The position numbers and the translations under genes were made by a program. A stretch of DNA of 64,000 nucleotides from Trogon surrucura (lineage: Eukaryota; Chordata; Aves; Trogoniformes; Trogonidae). The stretch is from NCBI GenBank assembly GCA_020746105.1, contig CM036618.1, forward strand, positions 110,186,622 through 110,250,621, given 5' to 3'. Shown one piece after another: positions 25,201 to 37,777 of the stretch. Under the pieces are notes generated by a model. That model was not told the DNA's origin. It saw only the letters and a list, made by a program, of their open reading frames with translations, and did not search any database. Position 1 is the first letter of the stretch. Each line of letters opens with the position of its first letter.

Positions 25201-28200
25201 GAAGATTGAAAACCCCAGCCGAACATTTCTTTAAATACTGCCATTTTCAGGGAGCTTTGGAGCTCCATTTTTGTTTTGCTCGAGTGACAAAAATAGGTAC
25301 ATGTACAAAACATAAATCCAAAAGCTTGGCCAGTAGTTGTTCTGAATAGTAATGATCAGAAAATTCTTTTGCAAGGTATTTATATATGCAGAATCTATAT
25401 TAAACAAAACAAAAAGAAAAGCTGTACATGATGCCTTCTTTATATATTTGAAGAGTTATTTTTTGTTTAATAAACAGTCTCTTCTGGAGGAAAACAAATA
25501 TATCTGTATCTGTCCCTGGCACAGACTACAAATAACTCTCCTGTCCCTTGTTACTGTCAGCTGCCATATATTCTCTCCTTCTTTATGTGGATTTATTTTT
25601 TTTTTAACCCAGGCAGAAGAAATAGCACTTTAGGGACACTCAAGTTTTAAAATCTTAATTCTGATTTATGGTGAGTTGTACAAACCTGATGCTGGAACAG
25701 CTACAAAGGAATCTGCAGACAGACCTATTAGTTCCTTGACTGCAGGTAAGTAAACGACCATTAACAGACATCACGAGAGGCCAGAGTCCAGCAGCTCTAC
25801 TAATTGCTTCAGAGAGGTGTTTTGTCAGTAGCAGTCCTGCAAGAAGGAGTTGAAACCCCAAGAAGGGACGAGCGAGCCAAGTAGGAAACATTCAATTTCT
25901 CTTGGTGCTGCAAAGGCTTTTTCTAATGCCTGTGCTCTTAGTCCATCAGGCTGGCATCGGAATGCACAGAGCTTGCTGCTGCCCTTAACAGGACCCCTCG
26001 GATGGGGTATAAGCGTCAGATTGATGTAGAAATATCAGACTTAATTGGGAGAGAGGTCCTCTGAGGCCCTTAGCTGTCTGGTGAACAAGGTGATGGGTGC
26101 CTAGTATTGAGTCCATTAAATGAGCCTGAAAGAAAATCATATCTTTAAGTTACCTGAAAAGCCAGTGAAATGGAGGTAACCAAAAATAGGAAGCACAGGC
26201 TCCTGGCTCAGCAACGCACCTAACGGCATGGCATGAGGAACATGGGAATAGGACTGCAGGAGGCCAGAGGTGAAAGGAATTCAGACTAGTCGCTTGTTCT
26301 TATGGACAGTGGAGAAAATTCCCTTTGGTGTAAACTGGCAGACCGCAGGTCTGTGGGTGAGTACAGAACAAGCAGCTGGAGGAGATCCTTGCAGGGACAG
26401 TAGTGCTGGAGCAATTTATAGTATAGTTCTGCCCAAACATCCCTCTCCATGCTGCACTTTCCCAGTGTGCCAGCAAGGTTGTGGTCCTTCCGTGCACAAG
26501 TTAGTGTTGACTACGGAGAATTAGAAGGTCAGACTTGTAGTATTTTTTTAGGGAAGCATATACCTGCAGCTGCACTTGATCTTAGCAGGATAAGACAGCT
26601 TGATAAGGTTTTTTCCTAAGTTTAATACATGCTGAAAAACACAGTTGACCTTGTGGGTGCCACTGGATAGGCCTACTACATCTCAATGCTAACTTTCTGG
26701 AACATTGAAGTATGCAAAAGCCCAGTCTTAGACAACTTCCTTGCAAAGCTGGCTATATTTAATTCCAAAGCCTCAAAAATGTCAAAGATAGCATTGCAGT
26801 AGGAAATCTTATTTTTCTCAAGAAGTGTATGTGGCCTAAGCAGCCACATTGTTTTCTTCTGGAATATCAGATGTTGTGGAATATGTCATTGTAAAAGGTA
26901 GACCTTGCACTCTGATAACGTAGCGTTTGTGTAGATTCACAAACTTGTAAAGTGGATCGTTACTTGCACAAAAATCCATACCATCTTCTTGGCTTAATAT
27001 AGTAGTGAAAGAAATATTTCCAGGATTTCACTGGAGGAACAGATTGGAGATCATGACAAAGAATGAGCATGTAGTGTAATTTATAGCTTGCCAGAATTAG
27101 ACTTCTCATGTCTGATCTGCAGTTAAAACTGGATATAGTAGGCTTAAGTTGGCTTCGTCGGCTAATGAAGATCTTATATCAGATAGTGGCTGTTCATTTA
27201 GCCTGGCTGTGTTTTGCGATCCGGTCTCTGCAGCTGTTTCCTGATCTTGTTGATGTTTTTAAAGAACACACATTTGGTACTCCATGCTTCTGGAGGTGGC
27301 ATATCTTCACACTTCCTGCGAAGACTTAGCACCATACTTTACAGAGTAGTAGAAACAAAAGCCCATAACATAAACAATCCAAATTCTTTGGGGAGAGTGA
27401 TCTTATTTCAAAGCACAGTCTCCGAGTTCAGCCCCACAAAAAAGACTCATGGTCAGTTCTTCTGTAGCTCCAAAGATCCAAAACATGCGTGCCAGATCTT
27501 GCTCTACCTCAAGCTAGTTTGTCACGGTAAATATTTACATACTTTGAGATATAAAATAGGTATCAAAACCAAGCTTCTACCACAGTAATAGAAAAAAATA
27601 TCCAACATGTAACATTTACTTGAAAGACTTACATATGGATATGGAAATTTGTGTGGGAGACCAAGACGCACCTACACACTACCAAAATCAGTAATAATAA
27701 GCTATTGGATATTTGACTTGAAGGACAAATTAACCTCATACATATTTATGTATAACCTGGTTGTTAGATGAATGTACACTGCAAAAGATGGCCCACCTAA
27801 CTGTCCGTTAGAAGTACCAGCTTGATTCTTTCCCAGATCTAACCCCCCTGGGCTATTGGAACAGCTAAAAATAACAATAAAGGGAGGTATAAATATTTTT
27901 CAGGCAGCTCTTTTGTTCTTATTCGAAGTGGCTGCTGCCTCTCCCTGCTGTCCATGGCACTGAAATCATGAGGCATCCTCATACTCGTAGCTGCTGCTAA
28001 TGTAGGCTGAGGTATCTTTCAGAGATGGGTTAGATGTCATCGCTCTCAAGCAGAGGTAAAGGCTTATCAACGCCTAGGCAAAGCTGGTACCACTTGAAGA
28101 TATGTCCGGATTGGGACTGAGATGTAGCATTGTAGAGCAGACAGATACATCTGAGATGCTTTAACTAGAGGACAATGGCAGCATTATGGTGGTTGCTGTA

Positions 28201-28281
28201 AGCTGCAAGCCTTCAAGAAGCCTTGGAGGATTCTTTGGGTGCTGGGTGAAGAAAATGGCCATGGAACTGCAAGGAGACAAG

Positions 28282-28295
28282 AAAAAAAAAAAAAA
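28282..28295. repeat. A14 run in a purine-rich patch
   Basis: Fourteen A residues lie within a stretch rich in A and G (about 28260-28320). Simple repeat only. Confidence 0.85.
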
Positions 28296-29647
28296 GAGGA
28301 AAAGGAAACAGGAAAATCCGGACTGGAAAGCTGTCTGAGGACATATGGCATAGCAGAAATATAGTATACAACAGGAGGGTAGTGCAAGGGAAGCAAGTGG
28401 AGTACAGGGCCAGATGGGGGACAAGAGTGTGTGTACAGAAAGCATGGAGGGGGATGTGATTAGGGCAGCAGCTTCTCCCATCTCAAGTGAGAGTTACAGG
28501 GAAGGAGGGAGCACTGGTGCAGCACTTGCCTAGGTTTTCTCTGAAGGATGATGCCAAGAGCAGAAGAAAAAAAAGGTTGAATTGGCAATAAAGAAATAAG
28601 GCAATTCAGGAATCATGCGCTGAAATGTCTTAAACTCCTGTGGTTAGAAAGGCTGTAACATAGCTGCAGTGATTTTGGGTATAGAAACAAAAATTCAGCT
28701 CTGAACACAGACTATGTCTTTGAAATGGGTGCGGCAGCTCTGAGCACAGGTCAACACCTGAAAAGGAGTGTTGAAAGGGTAAACAGCAGAGCAAGGTTTC
28801 ATTTTCTAGAGATGTGAGGGAGAAAACCCCCTCTTTTTCTAATCTGCTAACTGGGCCATCTCTGTTGTAGACACTATCAGCTTTGCCTCCAACTACCCCT
28901 GAGAGTACGGCAGACCACCCAGGGTGGCCCAGAAAGCTGAGGACCCTTTCAGAGGACAGGAGGTAAAACGAGCTCGCCTTGGTGAAAATTGAAATGCAGC
29001 TTTCCCTATCTAATGCCACCGTGGGATGGAAAGGTTTGCAGGCCTCCGGAGGAAAACTGAAGAAACCAAAAGAGAAAACACTCGTGGGGAGAGAAGAGTA
29101 AGTGTCCACCCAAAAGGCTTTTGAAATGGCTCCAACAGCAGCCTGACTGACGAGGATTTTGTGTCCTAGTGTGATCCAGGGGATGCCAGCACTGTGATGG
29201 AGGAAGGATGAGCACCCTTCTGCTGGTCAGGAACTGTTTCAATCACCAGTTTTACCCCAGCCAGTAGCCGAGTCCCACACAGCCGCTCCCTCATTCCCCT
29301 CCAGGAGGATCAGGAAGGGGAAAATCAGAAGGATAACAGGCAAAAAAAATAAATAAATCTGTGTGTTCATGTAAAGAGAGGTTTATAACGCCTACTTCAG
29401 TTTTATTGCTAAACACTGTGTGAGATATCCCTTTGGTCAGGGGCAATCAGATGTCCCCAACGCTGAGTCCCCTCCTAGTGCCATGTGCACGCCCAGGTTG
29501 CTGCCTGGTGGGGCAGCCCGAGGAGCAGAAAAGCCCTCGGTGCTGGACAAGTCCTGCTCGCAATAACTAATGCATCCCTGGGTCATCAAGGCTGTTTCAG
29601 CACAGATGCCTAACACAGCCCCTGCCAAGCAACAAGGAAGACAGGTA

Positions 29648-29676
29648 ATGGTCCCATTTCATATGGTCCCATTTCA
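29648..29676. repeat. Two-copy 15-bp tandem duplication
   Basis: ATGGTCCCATTTCAT at 29648-29662 is repeated directly as ATGGTCCCATTTCA at 29663-29676. A diverged third ATGGCTCCATTTTCA follows at about 29685. Confidence 0.9.
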
Positions 29677-29989
29677 GGAGTTAAATGGCTCCATTTTCAA
29701 ACTTTCCTGGTCTTCACTAGGCCACAGCAGCACTTAAGGCTGGGCTAGGTTCTGCCAGTCCTCCTGGGGCCTAATGGTCCTAGCAAGACCAGTTTTCAGA
29801 CATCCCAGGTCCTGGAGACCTGGGGGCAAGGCTGGAGGAAAGAAAAGGTACACCAAGGGCAAGAGGATCTGGTGAGATCATCAGGTGACAGAAGAGAACA
29901 TTAGAGAACACTTCAGCAAAATAGAGATGCACAGGTTTGTGATGGGTTCCAATGGGGTGCACCCTCAAAAGAGAGTGCCATGCAGACAA

Positions 29990-30349
29990 TCCAGGCTGTT
30001 TAGCCTGCAGAAAACGAGACTCAGGGGAGACCTTATCACTTCCTACAGCCACCTGACAGGAGGTTGTAGCGAGGTGAGTTGGTCTTTTTCCCAGGTAAGA
30101 AGTGGTAGAATGAAACAGACCCGAGTTGCACCAGGGGAGGTTTAGATTGGACATTAGGAAAAATTTATTTACTATAGGGGTTGTCAAGCAGCATAACAGG
30201 CAGTCTAGGGAAGCTGTTGAGTCATCAACCCTGGAGGCATTTAAAAAACTTGTAGATGTGGCACTTAAGGACATGGTTTAGTGGTGGACTTGGCAGTGTT
30301 AGGTTAATGGTTGGACTCAAAGATCTTTTCCAGCCTAAATGATTATGGC
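29990..30349 (+). mobile_element. CR1 LINE 3' end (group III)
   Basis: A forward CR1 fragment covering the end of the polyprotein (recognisable from GGCTGTTTAGCCTGCAGAAA onward) and the 3' UTR with TTAAGGACATGGTTTAGTGG and GGTTAATGGTTGGACTC. The tail has decayed to AATGATTATGG, with no clear ATTCTRTG unit left. The frame is broken and many sites differ from the sister copies, which suggests an old insertion. Confidence 0.92.
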
Positions 30350-33300
30350 ATTTATTTTACAATATATCAAAGTGTCCTCAGTTCTCACTGTACTCAAACT
30401 TTCTTGGAAATAGCTTTTGCTTAAAAATGCATCCTGATATACAGCCTTATACGCAGACATAACTCTTCGTAAAATGCTTAAGCAGTTTCTTCCCTACAGG
30501 TTGTGGAAGGTGGGATAGGAGACTCTCAGTGACTTGACTATTTTCGCTACTTGAAGTGGCCTAATTGTACAACTCCAAGGTCGCACAGAAGGTCTTAATG
30601 GCTGTATAGTTTCACATGGTCTTACTATACAAAGATAAATTGCTTTGCTCCCATTCTAAATTGCCTGTTCTACACAGACTTGCCTGTAAATTAATAACAA
30701 ATGTAACAGAATGGGTAGAATTGTATTTCAGCAAGAGAAATTTATCTGTTAACATTTAAATTCTTTGCCACGGGCTTTAGTAAATCTTTTAGTTGAAAGT
30801 AAGATTAACTTCTTCCCTGTGGTTTCAACATCTTGGCTTGTACTGTTTTTAAAGATGCATGAAGGATAGATATCCTTGCCTTTCAGCTTTTTGATCAGAT
30901 CACTTTCATTTGGCCAGATACTATCATGGCCATAAATTTCAAAGCTAAAAATAGACTTGACTTTTTTCCCTTTATCCCTTAATTCTCTCAAATAGATGAT
31001 GATTCAGTGCTACCTTCTGACCTTTCAAGTCTAGCTCACTGCATGTTAAGTGAACATACTGATTTGGAGAGCAGAAGTCTTATGATTTAAGTTATTTTTT
31101 TAAAAAAACGAATTAGAATTTCCTATCTTTTATTTAAAGCAGTAGGTAAAAGCAAGATGACTTTATTCCTGCATGACATACACATGCCAACCCTTGAGCC
31201 TAAAAGCCTGATTCTGTTTTTTCGACTTCAAATGATTATATCGCAAAATCTTTACTTTTTACAAGACTGCTTCATAACATGTAAAGACATTAAAACATTA
31301 GATCCTGCTTTCATTTTTACTACCATAAATATTAAGTAATGGATTAAGGAAAGCTGACTCCAGATTCATGCAATCATAGAAAAGAGCAAGGAATAATCAT
31401 CAGCTTTTGTTTATAAGATTACAATATTAATTGCTACAAAGGGCCTTTGGTAGCATCTTCATTTAAAACAAATGTTCTGAGAGCAATAGCTTTTTTAAAA
31501 GAATAACCTGAAGCAGAATATTTACATTTAAATGTTTAAAATTTAATCCAATAGCACTGCATTGGATCTTGAAAGATCAAGCAAGATACACTAATTCATT
31601 GGGAGTTTAAACTTTGTGGAGGATGTCTCTCAACACCAGATTTACTGCCAGTTCCTCTAGCATGTCCTTGTGGGGTAATTCCCAAAACATCTTGGCAGCC
31701 TCAGACAGCTGGTACTCCGCAACACTGACACAATGAAGTTATCCAGAAGGTGCTTTTAGGAAGCTAGGGAATTCAAGACTGTAGCTCTGTTTTGATGTTT
31801 TATTTTGTGCAAGAAAGAAAAAAATGTTTCTGGTCAAAGGCTTAGCATAAATTCTAGGCTAGATGAAATGGGAGCGCGTGGAAGTCTTGCAATGATGGTA
31901 AGGATCATGCTCTGAATTTGCCTCATGGCAGTGCAAAAGGTACCACCTTTACCAGTGTAAGTGTGATACAATTTGTGACTGCTGTCGCTGTGGTCTAACT
32001 CATTTTACTCAGGGCTATCAACAAGGAAAGGAGTGGACCGGGTGTATTTTGCTGATTGTTTTATGTGTGCGCGCTCCTTCTGGTTTGAGTCTTCTCTTTA
32101 ACTCCGGCACCGATTTTACTGCCCTGTGGTCTCTCTGCAGTGTTCAGGCTGGGCAGAACCTACAAAATGACAAAACTCCTGATCGCAGCATGGGTTGCCC
32201 ATTGCTTTCTTACCTCCCCTGGGCTTTGAATTAACCTACTGTTGACTCCTAATGAAGCATTGGATAAAGTTACAATAAATACTATGAGGAGATCAAGAGG
32301 AAATTCTTCACCTGAAAATCAGATGCTGAGTATGAATACTGACATCAAACTGAGCACAGAACAGAGCCAGGATCTGGGGTTGGGGATGGATGCAGAGGGA
32401 ATGGGTTTGTGAGAGCAGGCAGCTACGGCAGCAAGGATGCACACAAAAGAACTGCACTGAACTCAGTGCATTGAACTCTGATCTTACCTTACTTCTGTGG
32501 TAGGGTTTTGCCATTTAAAGTGTCTCTTCCCCTACTTGTGTCCATAAACCAAGGAAGAATAAAACCAAAGAAAACATAAAACCTAGTTTCTATCACACAG
32601 GATGCTCAATGTTTTCAGGATATGCCACCAACAGGTGTTGGATTGGAACAAACAGTTTGAACAGATGATTTGTACGCCATTTATTACATCTGGCAAATAT
32701 ATGAGCAGTTAGTAATGGTCTTCTGGGGGAGCTGTCAGCCATTCCCAGCAGGCAGCATTGCTAATCTCCATAGTTACACAAGCCATCATGATGTAATGCA
32801 CACTCAAATAATTTTGCATCTTCTATTTTCTGTATCATCCATCTTCTTTGCCTTTAAACTTTTTACAGTAAGAAGCATCTTAGTACTTGCTATAGCACAT
32901 GCAGGCTTATTGCTTTCTTTTTGATGGCTAATGAATTGACTTGGCTTTTTAAATGGTGAAAGATACGGCTAAAGCATAACACGAAAACAAGAAGAGTGTC
33001 TAAAAACTCTAGGTCAGTTCAGTAACACGCACAGCTCAGAGGAACCAGGGAAGTCTTCACAGCATTGGCTTTGTTTAGTTGAATATCAGCTGACACGGTA
33101 AACGCAGTCCTGTTAAAATTGTTGTGTTCTCCATCTCTCAGCTAAACTTGAAAAGCATCTCTTTCTGAATACATGCTTACGTCAGTGAATTCATAATGGT
33201 TTGTGTATGGTAGAAACAACCTCAAAATAATGTCTAGGCAACTCAGAAATGAACAGTCTTGGTAACACCTATAGGGAAGATCAGTAACCTTTCCCTTTGA

Positions 33301-36300
33301 AGTATGAAACTGTCATCTTTACCACATCACACACAAATTCTGTTACAAAACAAGGTCATGAACTTGCTTCGCAAAACTGTTCTCAGAAGAAGAGTTCAGT
33401 AAATGCCAAATCCATAAGCAAACCTAAAAAACCCAAAGGAGTCCAATTCAGTTGCCATCCCTGGAGGCACCTGGAGCTGTATATATGCATTTGATTTTGG
33501 TCCAAAATTCAACTACCAGCTTTTTCAGTGTATTGTTCGCTGATTAGTGTATTGCAGTTGTAGGAAAACTCAGTCACTACAACGTGCACGCTGGATGAAA
33601 ATCACTCATTTGTGCAACAGCTGCATTTGTCTTAGTTGGCTGCCTTGCGTGTCTCTACCTTTTTGCCACATGAGATTTATAGTCAGTGATGTAACTGCTA
33701 CAGTATGGAAGAACACAGTTATCAGAGCAACTTCTAACAATTTGGATACAGCTGTGTCCCATTTATTTAGAAAAGCAATCAAACAAAGAAACAAAGAAAC
33801 CAAACACAAAATCTTTGAAATATCACGTGTCTTTTCAGAGCTTGGTGTATGCCAGTGCCATTTTCCCTAAGTGCCCTACCTAATTCTCAACTTGACCCAA
33901 AGGAATTTAGGAGAGTCCCCAGCTGAAGTGAAAAAGTAGGAGTTTCTTCAGAGGCGGGCAAAAATAGCTCATTCTCCCAGATGCTTCCTTTCCATATCAC
34001 CAGTATCACAGGGTGCTGTCAAAGATCACTCTTGCTTTGAGAAATAGTCCCTAGGCAACGTGTAGAGAAAATCATGTCAATTGAAGGATTTCTGTCTGGA
34101 GCAAGTGACAAGAAACTAAATGAAAAAGAGGCCAACTCCTTCATCCTGCATCTTTGCTCTGTCTTATTCCTTTGCCTTACTCCTCTAAGCAGCCACCCAC
34201 CCTCACTGCTATTTAATCTGTTTTTTCAAGGGACAGAGATCTGTGTTGAGGAGTAAGCGTCAAACTCTAATGTGGCTCAAAGTATTATCAATAGCATCTC
34301 ACATATCTCATGCAGTCCAAGAACCTAAACTTAAATTACCTATTTAGAGGTATATTCAGATTACAAAACCTCAAAGACAGGAAGTGTTGCAATCAGTGCT
34401 GCCCAGGCAAGGAGCATTTTTTTAAATTCAGGCATAAACTATTTTAAACTTCCCCCCCTCCCCCCAGCTAATTTTACTTACTTACAGATCTCTGTCCTGG
34501 TAGCTTCTCTTGAAGCAAAATTGAATTGAAAATCCTTTCAGGGAAGACTTCAGGACAAAGCCTGTTTATTTTTATTTGTTGTTTTACATCTCCATTTTTA
34601 GGCCTCATTTCCTGTTCCTTGACCCATTCCCTTCTGGAATGTGTTATTTTAAACCTTACAGTTGGATAAAGGGAGAGTTAGTCACCCTCTACCCAGAGCA
34701 TACCTAGCTGGACCTTGTGGGAGGAGGCTCGGGAGAAGAAGTGTGAGAGATTTCACCTAGCCTGTAGGATGTCAGGGCGGTAATTAAGAGGTGATTAAAG
34801 AAGATGAAATGGTCTCTTGGAACGGGGATTAGCTCACTGTAAAAGGAGGTGGCTGGAAAATAAAGGACAAGATACACACAGAGCACTTCTGGCTAGTACA
34901 AGCAATTAAGTGAGTGGGTACTGCAGGAGCATTGCCTTTCTCACACTGAAATCTTCTGCTTAAGAGAAATTGTCGGTGAAGAGATGCATTTAGCGCTGCT
35001 GCTACCAGAGAAAATAACGGCTGACAGACATCCATGTCTAGCAGAGAAAGCACAAGCCAGGCAAGATGTGTCCCTTCCAGCCATTGTGCTGGAGATCCTG
35101 CACTAAAGGCCAGAGAGCTGCAAGACAAAATTGCCCCAAGTTTTGTGTTTCTGGAATCAAAGCTGTTGCTCATTACACACTGTGCACCTCAGCTACCACT
35201 TCTCATCTCCAAATTCTTACAGGAGATGAGTGCAGCGTGCTTTCCTCAGAGCAGAGTGCTTCCAGGGTTAGCCTCCTTACAAGAGACCTTCCAAGCCTTA
35301 TTACTGATAAATTATACTGCTTTGTTGCTGCCATTCTTCAAGACAATGGAGTTACTGGCTGGATGACCCATCCTCAAGATGAAAAGAAAAACTGGAGCAC
35401 ATTTGCATATGGGAGAGTTCAAGGCCCATTTTTTGAAAGGAGATAAATGCCTCTTAATTTTTTTCACTGTCACAGAAGCAGAAAATTTTCAGCATTCCTT
35501 GTGACCTGGCCCTAGTCAAGTATTTGGATAGAATTAAGTTACATTTACAAAACTGCTATTACTGTCAGATGAAATAAGCTGAAATAAGCACTATTGGCAG
35601 TCAAGAGAACTTCTAGAAAGATAATTACTTTTTATCTGACATGAAGAGAGACTTCTTAACTAACTCAGTTGTCTGTACTCGTGCTTTTGTTAATTGTCAC
35701 TGAAAATACACTCTCGACTGTTCCAAAAAATTGTTGTAAAAAATTATGCTTTTTTTTCTATAAACTTTGCTACTGAGTATTTATAAAACACTATGCATTA
35801 CCACATTTACACAGTAATAGTGAAATGAAATAAATGCCTTCCTTCCTCGAAGCAAAAAATTCTAATAAAATCCTAAAGGTCATTATCTTCAAAACATTAT
35901 CAAAGTAGGAGTTCAGTTTAAAAAACATGGAAGTGAAGCCTGGTTACAAAAGCTGTACTTATTCTGTGGCTTAACTACACTCTGCTGTGGAATAATTGCA
36001 GCACGTCATAACCTCCTGCCCCACCAATTTGTCCTTGGAAGATTTTGGATTAGGCAGTTTGTCATGACCTGATTAAAGAAAAAAAAACCACCATAACCCA
36101 CAAGTGGGCAGGCAGGAAGCGAGCTCTGTGCAAACTCTGCGTGGTACTGCCAAAATAAACACGCCTGCAAGGTTTCTGCCAAAAAAAACCAACACAACAA
36201 ACCAAGGAAAGAACTCAACTGGAGGCAAAGGGAAAGAAACAGAGAAGAAATTATAATTTTGCATCCAAGTCAGGAAGGGACAGTGCATGGTGCCATTGGG

Positions 36301-36647
36301 GCAGGACTCTAATTTAAAGTGACTGATCACTACAGTGGGACCCTTGCTTGTAACCCAGCCAAGAGCTGAGAGGTTGCAGCATCCTCAAGCATGGGGGCAC
36401 AGATGCTTTGTTGACACAGAAAGTTTTGTCTGGTTGCAATAATTGCCTCAGAAATATCTGCATTCACCCATGAACATCTCTAGCTTTAATCTTCACCCCT
36501 GGGATGCTCAATCAGTGCTCAAGGACAAAAATCTGGTGTGCAGCAGCCAGAGTCTGGACCAGTGAGTCAGGACCCTGCTTCTTACATTCAGAAATCTGTC
36601 ACAGATGCCGAATTATACGCATTTCTCCTCTTCCCCTTCTTGGGAGT
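30350..36647. other. AT-rich non-coding stretch, no gene recognised
   Basis: It contains an interrupted C-rich tract near 34451-34466 and short A/C-rich simple sequence near 33778-33805. Open frames of up to 126 codons (35034-35446) are overlapping and unrecognisable. No exon or RNA gene could be supported. Confidence 0.6.
34451..34466. repeat. Interrupted poly(C) tract
   Basis: Two C runs separated by a single T. This is an unusual local composition in an otherwise AT-rich stretch and may be difficult to sequence. Confidence 0.85.
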
Positions 36648-37714
36648 TCATAGAATCATAGAATGATTTGTGTTGGAAGGGAACTCAAAGATCATCTAGT
36701 TCCAACTCCCTCACCATGGCAGGGACATCTCCCACTAGATCAGGCCACTCAATGTCCCATCCAGCCTGGCCTTGAACACTTCCAGGGATGGAGCATCCAC
36801 AACCTCCCTGGGCAACCTGTTCCAGTGCCTCACCACCCTCAGGGTAAAGAACTTCTTCCTTATATCTAGTCTAAATCTACACTCTTGCGGCTTACACCCA
36901 TTACTGCTCGTCCAATCACTACCGGCCCTGATAAAAAGTCCCTCCCCTGCCTTTCTGTAGGTCCACTTGAGATACGGGAAGGCAGCTATGAGGTCTCCCT
37001 GGAGCCTTCTTTTTTCCAGGCTGAACAAGCCTAACTCTCTCAGCCTGTCCTCGTATGAGAGGAGTTCCAGTCCTCTGACCATCTTGGTAACTCTCCTCGG
37101 GACACGCTCCAACAGCTCCATGTCTCTCTTGTGTTGGGAGTTCCAGAGCTGGATGCAGTATTCCAGGTGGGGTCTCACATGGGCAGAGCAAAGGGGCAGA
37201 ATCACCTCCCTCAGCCTGCTGGTCACACATCTCTTGATGCATTTCGGAGTATGGTTGGCTTTCTGAGCCCCAAGCGCACACTGTTGGCTCATGTTGATCT
37301 TACCATCCTCTAACATGCCCGAATCCTTCTCCCCAGGACTGCTTTCAATCCACTCATTGCCCAGCCTCTATCTGTGCTTGGGATTGCCTCGACCCAGGTG
37401 CAGGACCTTACACTTGGCCTTGTTAAACTTCATGAGGTTGGCCTGGGCCCACCTCTCAAGCCTGTCAAGGTCCTGCTGGATGGCATCCCTTCCCTCCAGC
37501 GTGTCAACTGCACCACACAACCTTGTGTTGTCGGCCAACTTGCTGGGGGTGCGCTCGATGCCACTGTTCGTGCTGCCAAGAAAGACGTTAAATAGTACCA
37601 GTCCCAGTACTGATGCCTGAGGGACACCACTCGTCACTGGTCTCCACTTGGACATTGAGCCATTGGCCACAACTCTTTGAGTGCGATCTTCCAGCCAGTT
37701 CCCTATCCACCAAG
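36648..37714 (-). mobile_element. CR1 LINE, 5'-truncated 1.07-kb copy (group II)
   Basis: A reverse-strand CR1 whose tail appears on the + strand as CATAGAATCATAGAATGATT at the left end. Moving right, it passes through the 3' UTR, the polyprotein C-terminus and RT motifs C and B, and stops within the RT domain at about 37714. There a forward-oriented CR1 tail begins directly (37715-37777). The insertion is therefore joined at its truncated 5' end to another CR1 terminus. Confidence 0.95.
36735..37714 (-). pseudogene. CR1 RT polyprotein remnant with mutated catalytic motif
   Basis: Reading the minus strand from about 37714 to 36735, the frame is open except for one TAG at 37368-37370. No frameshift occurs over about 325 codons. 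It starts with a [15 protein letters not shown] segment, then the RT motif B region ([11 protein letters not shown], where sister copies have PQGS). Motif C is changed to LADNTRL, whereas the copy at 50500 has FADDTKL, so one of the two catalytic aspartates is asparagine. The C-terminal part carries [23 protein letters not shown] and WNRLPREVVDAPSLEVFK and ends at the family's usual stop. It is a dead copy: 5'-truncated, with a stop and a catalytic change. Confidence 0.92.
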
Positions 37715-37777
37715 TTGGATTTGATGATCCTTATGGGTCCTTTCCAACTTGAGATCTTCTATGATTCTACAATTCCC
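37715..37777 (+). mobile_element. CR1 3' terminus, forward, about 63 bp
   Basis: Directly abutting the truncated end of the reverse copy is GTTGGATTTGATGATCC, then GGGTCCTTTCCAACTTGAGA and TTCTATGATTCTAC, which is the extreme 3' end of a forward CR1. It may be a separate, extremely truncated insertion, or the remains of a forward copy into which the reverse copy inserted. No matching 5' remainder was seen left of 36648. Confidence 0.85.

Larger units (their letters stand above)
19850..29989. other. AT-rich non-coding stretch of about 10 kb, no gene recognised
   Basis: This is the longest interval without CR1 in the first half of the window. It holds the T35 run, the TA/CA microsatellite, a short hairpin and a 15-base duplication, all listed separately. 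On the minus strand 28630-29109 stays open for 159 codons in a purine-rich (plus-strand) patch, but the translation resembles nothing known. No exon, RNA gene or TE family could be supported. Confidence 0.55.

Noticed and set aside
28630..29109. 159-codon open frame on the minus strand
   Set aside because: The longest non-CR1 frame, but it lies in a purine-biased patch that lowers stop density. The translation shows no domain, repeat or signal, and no splice context supports it.
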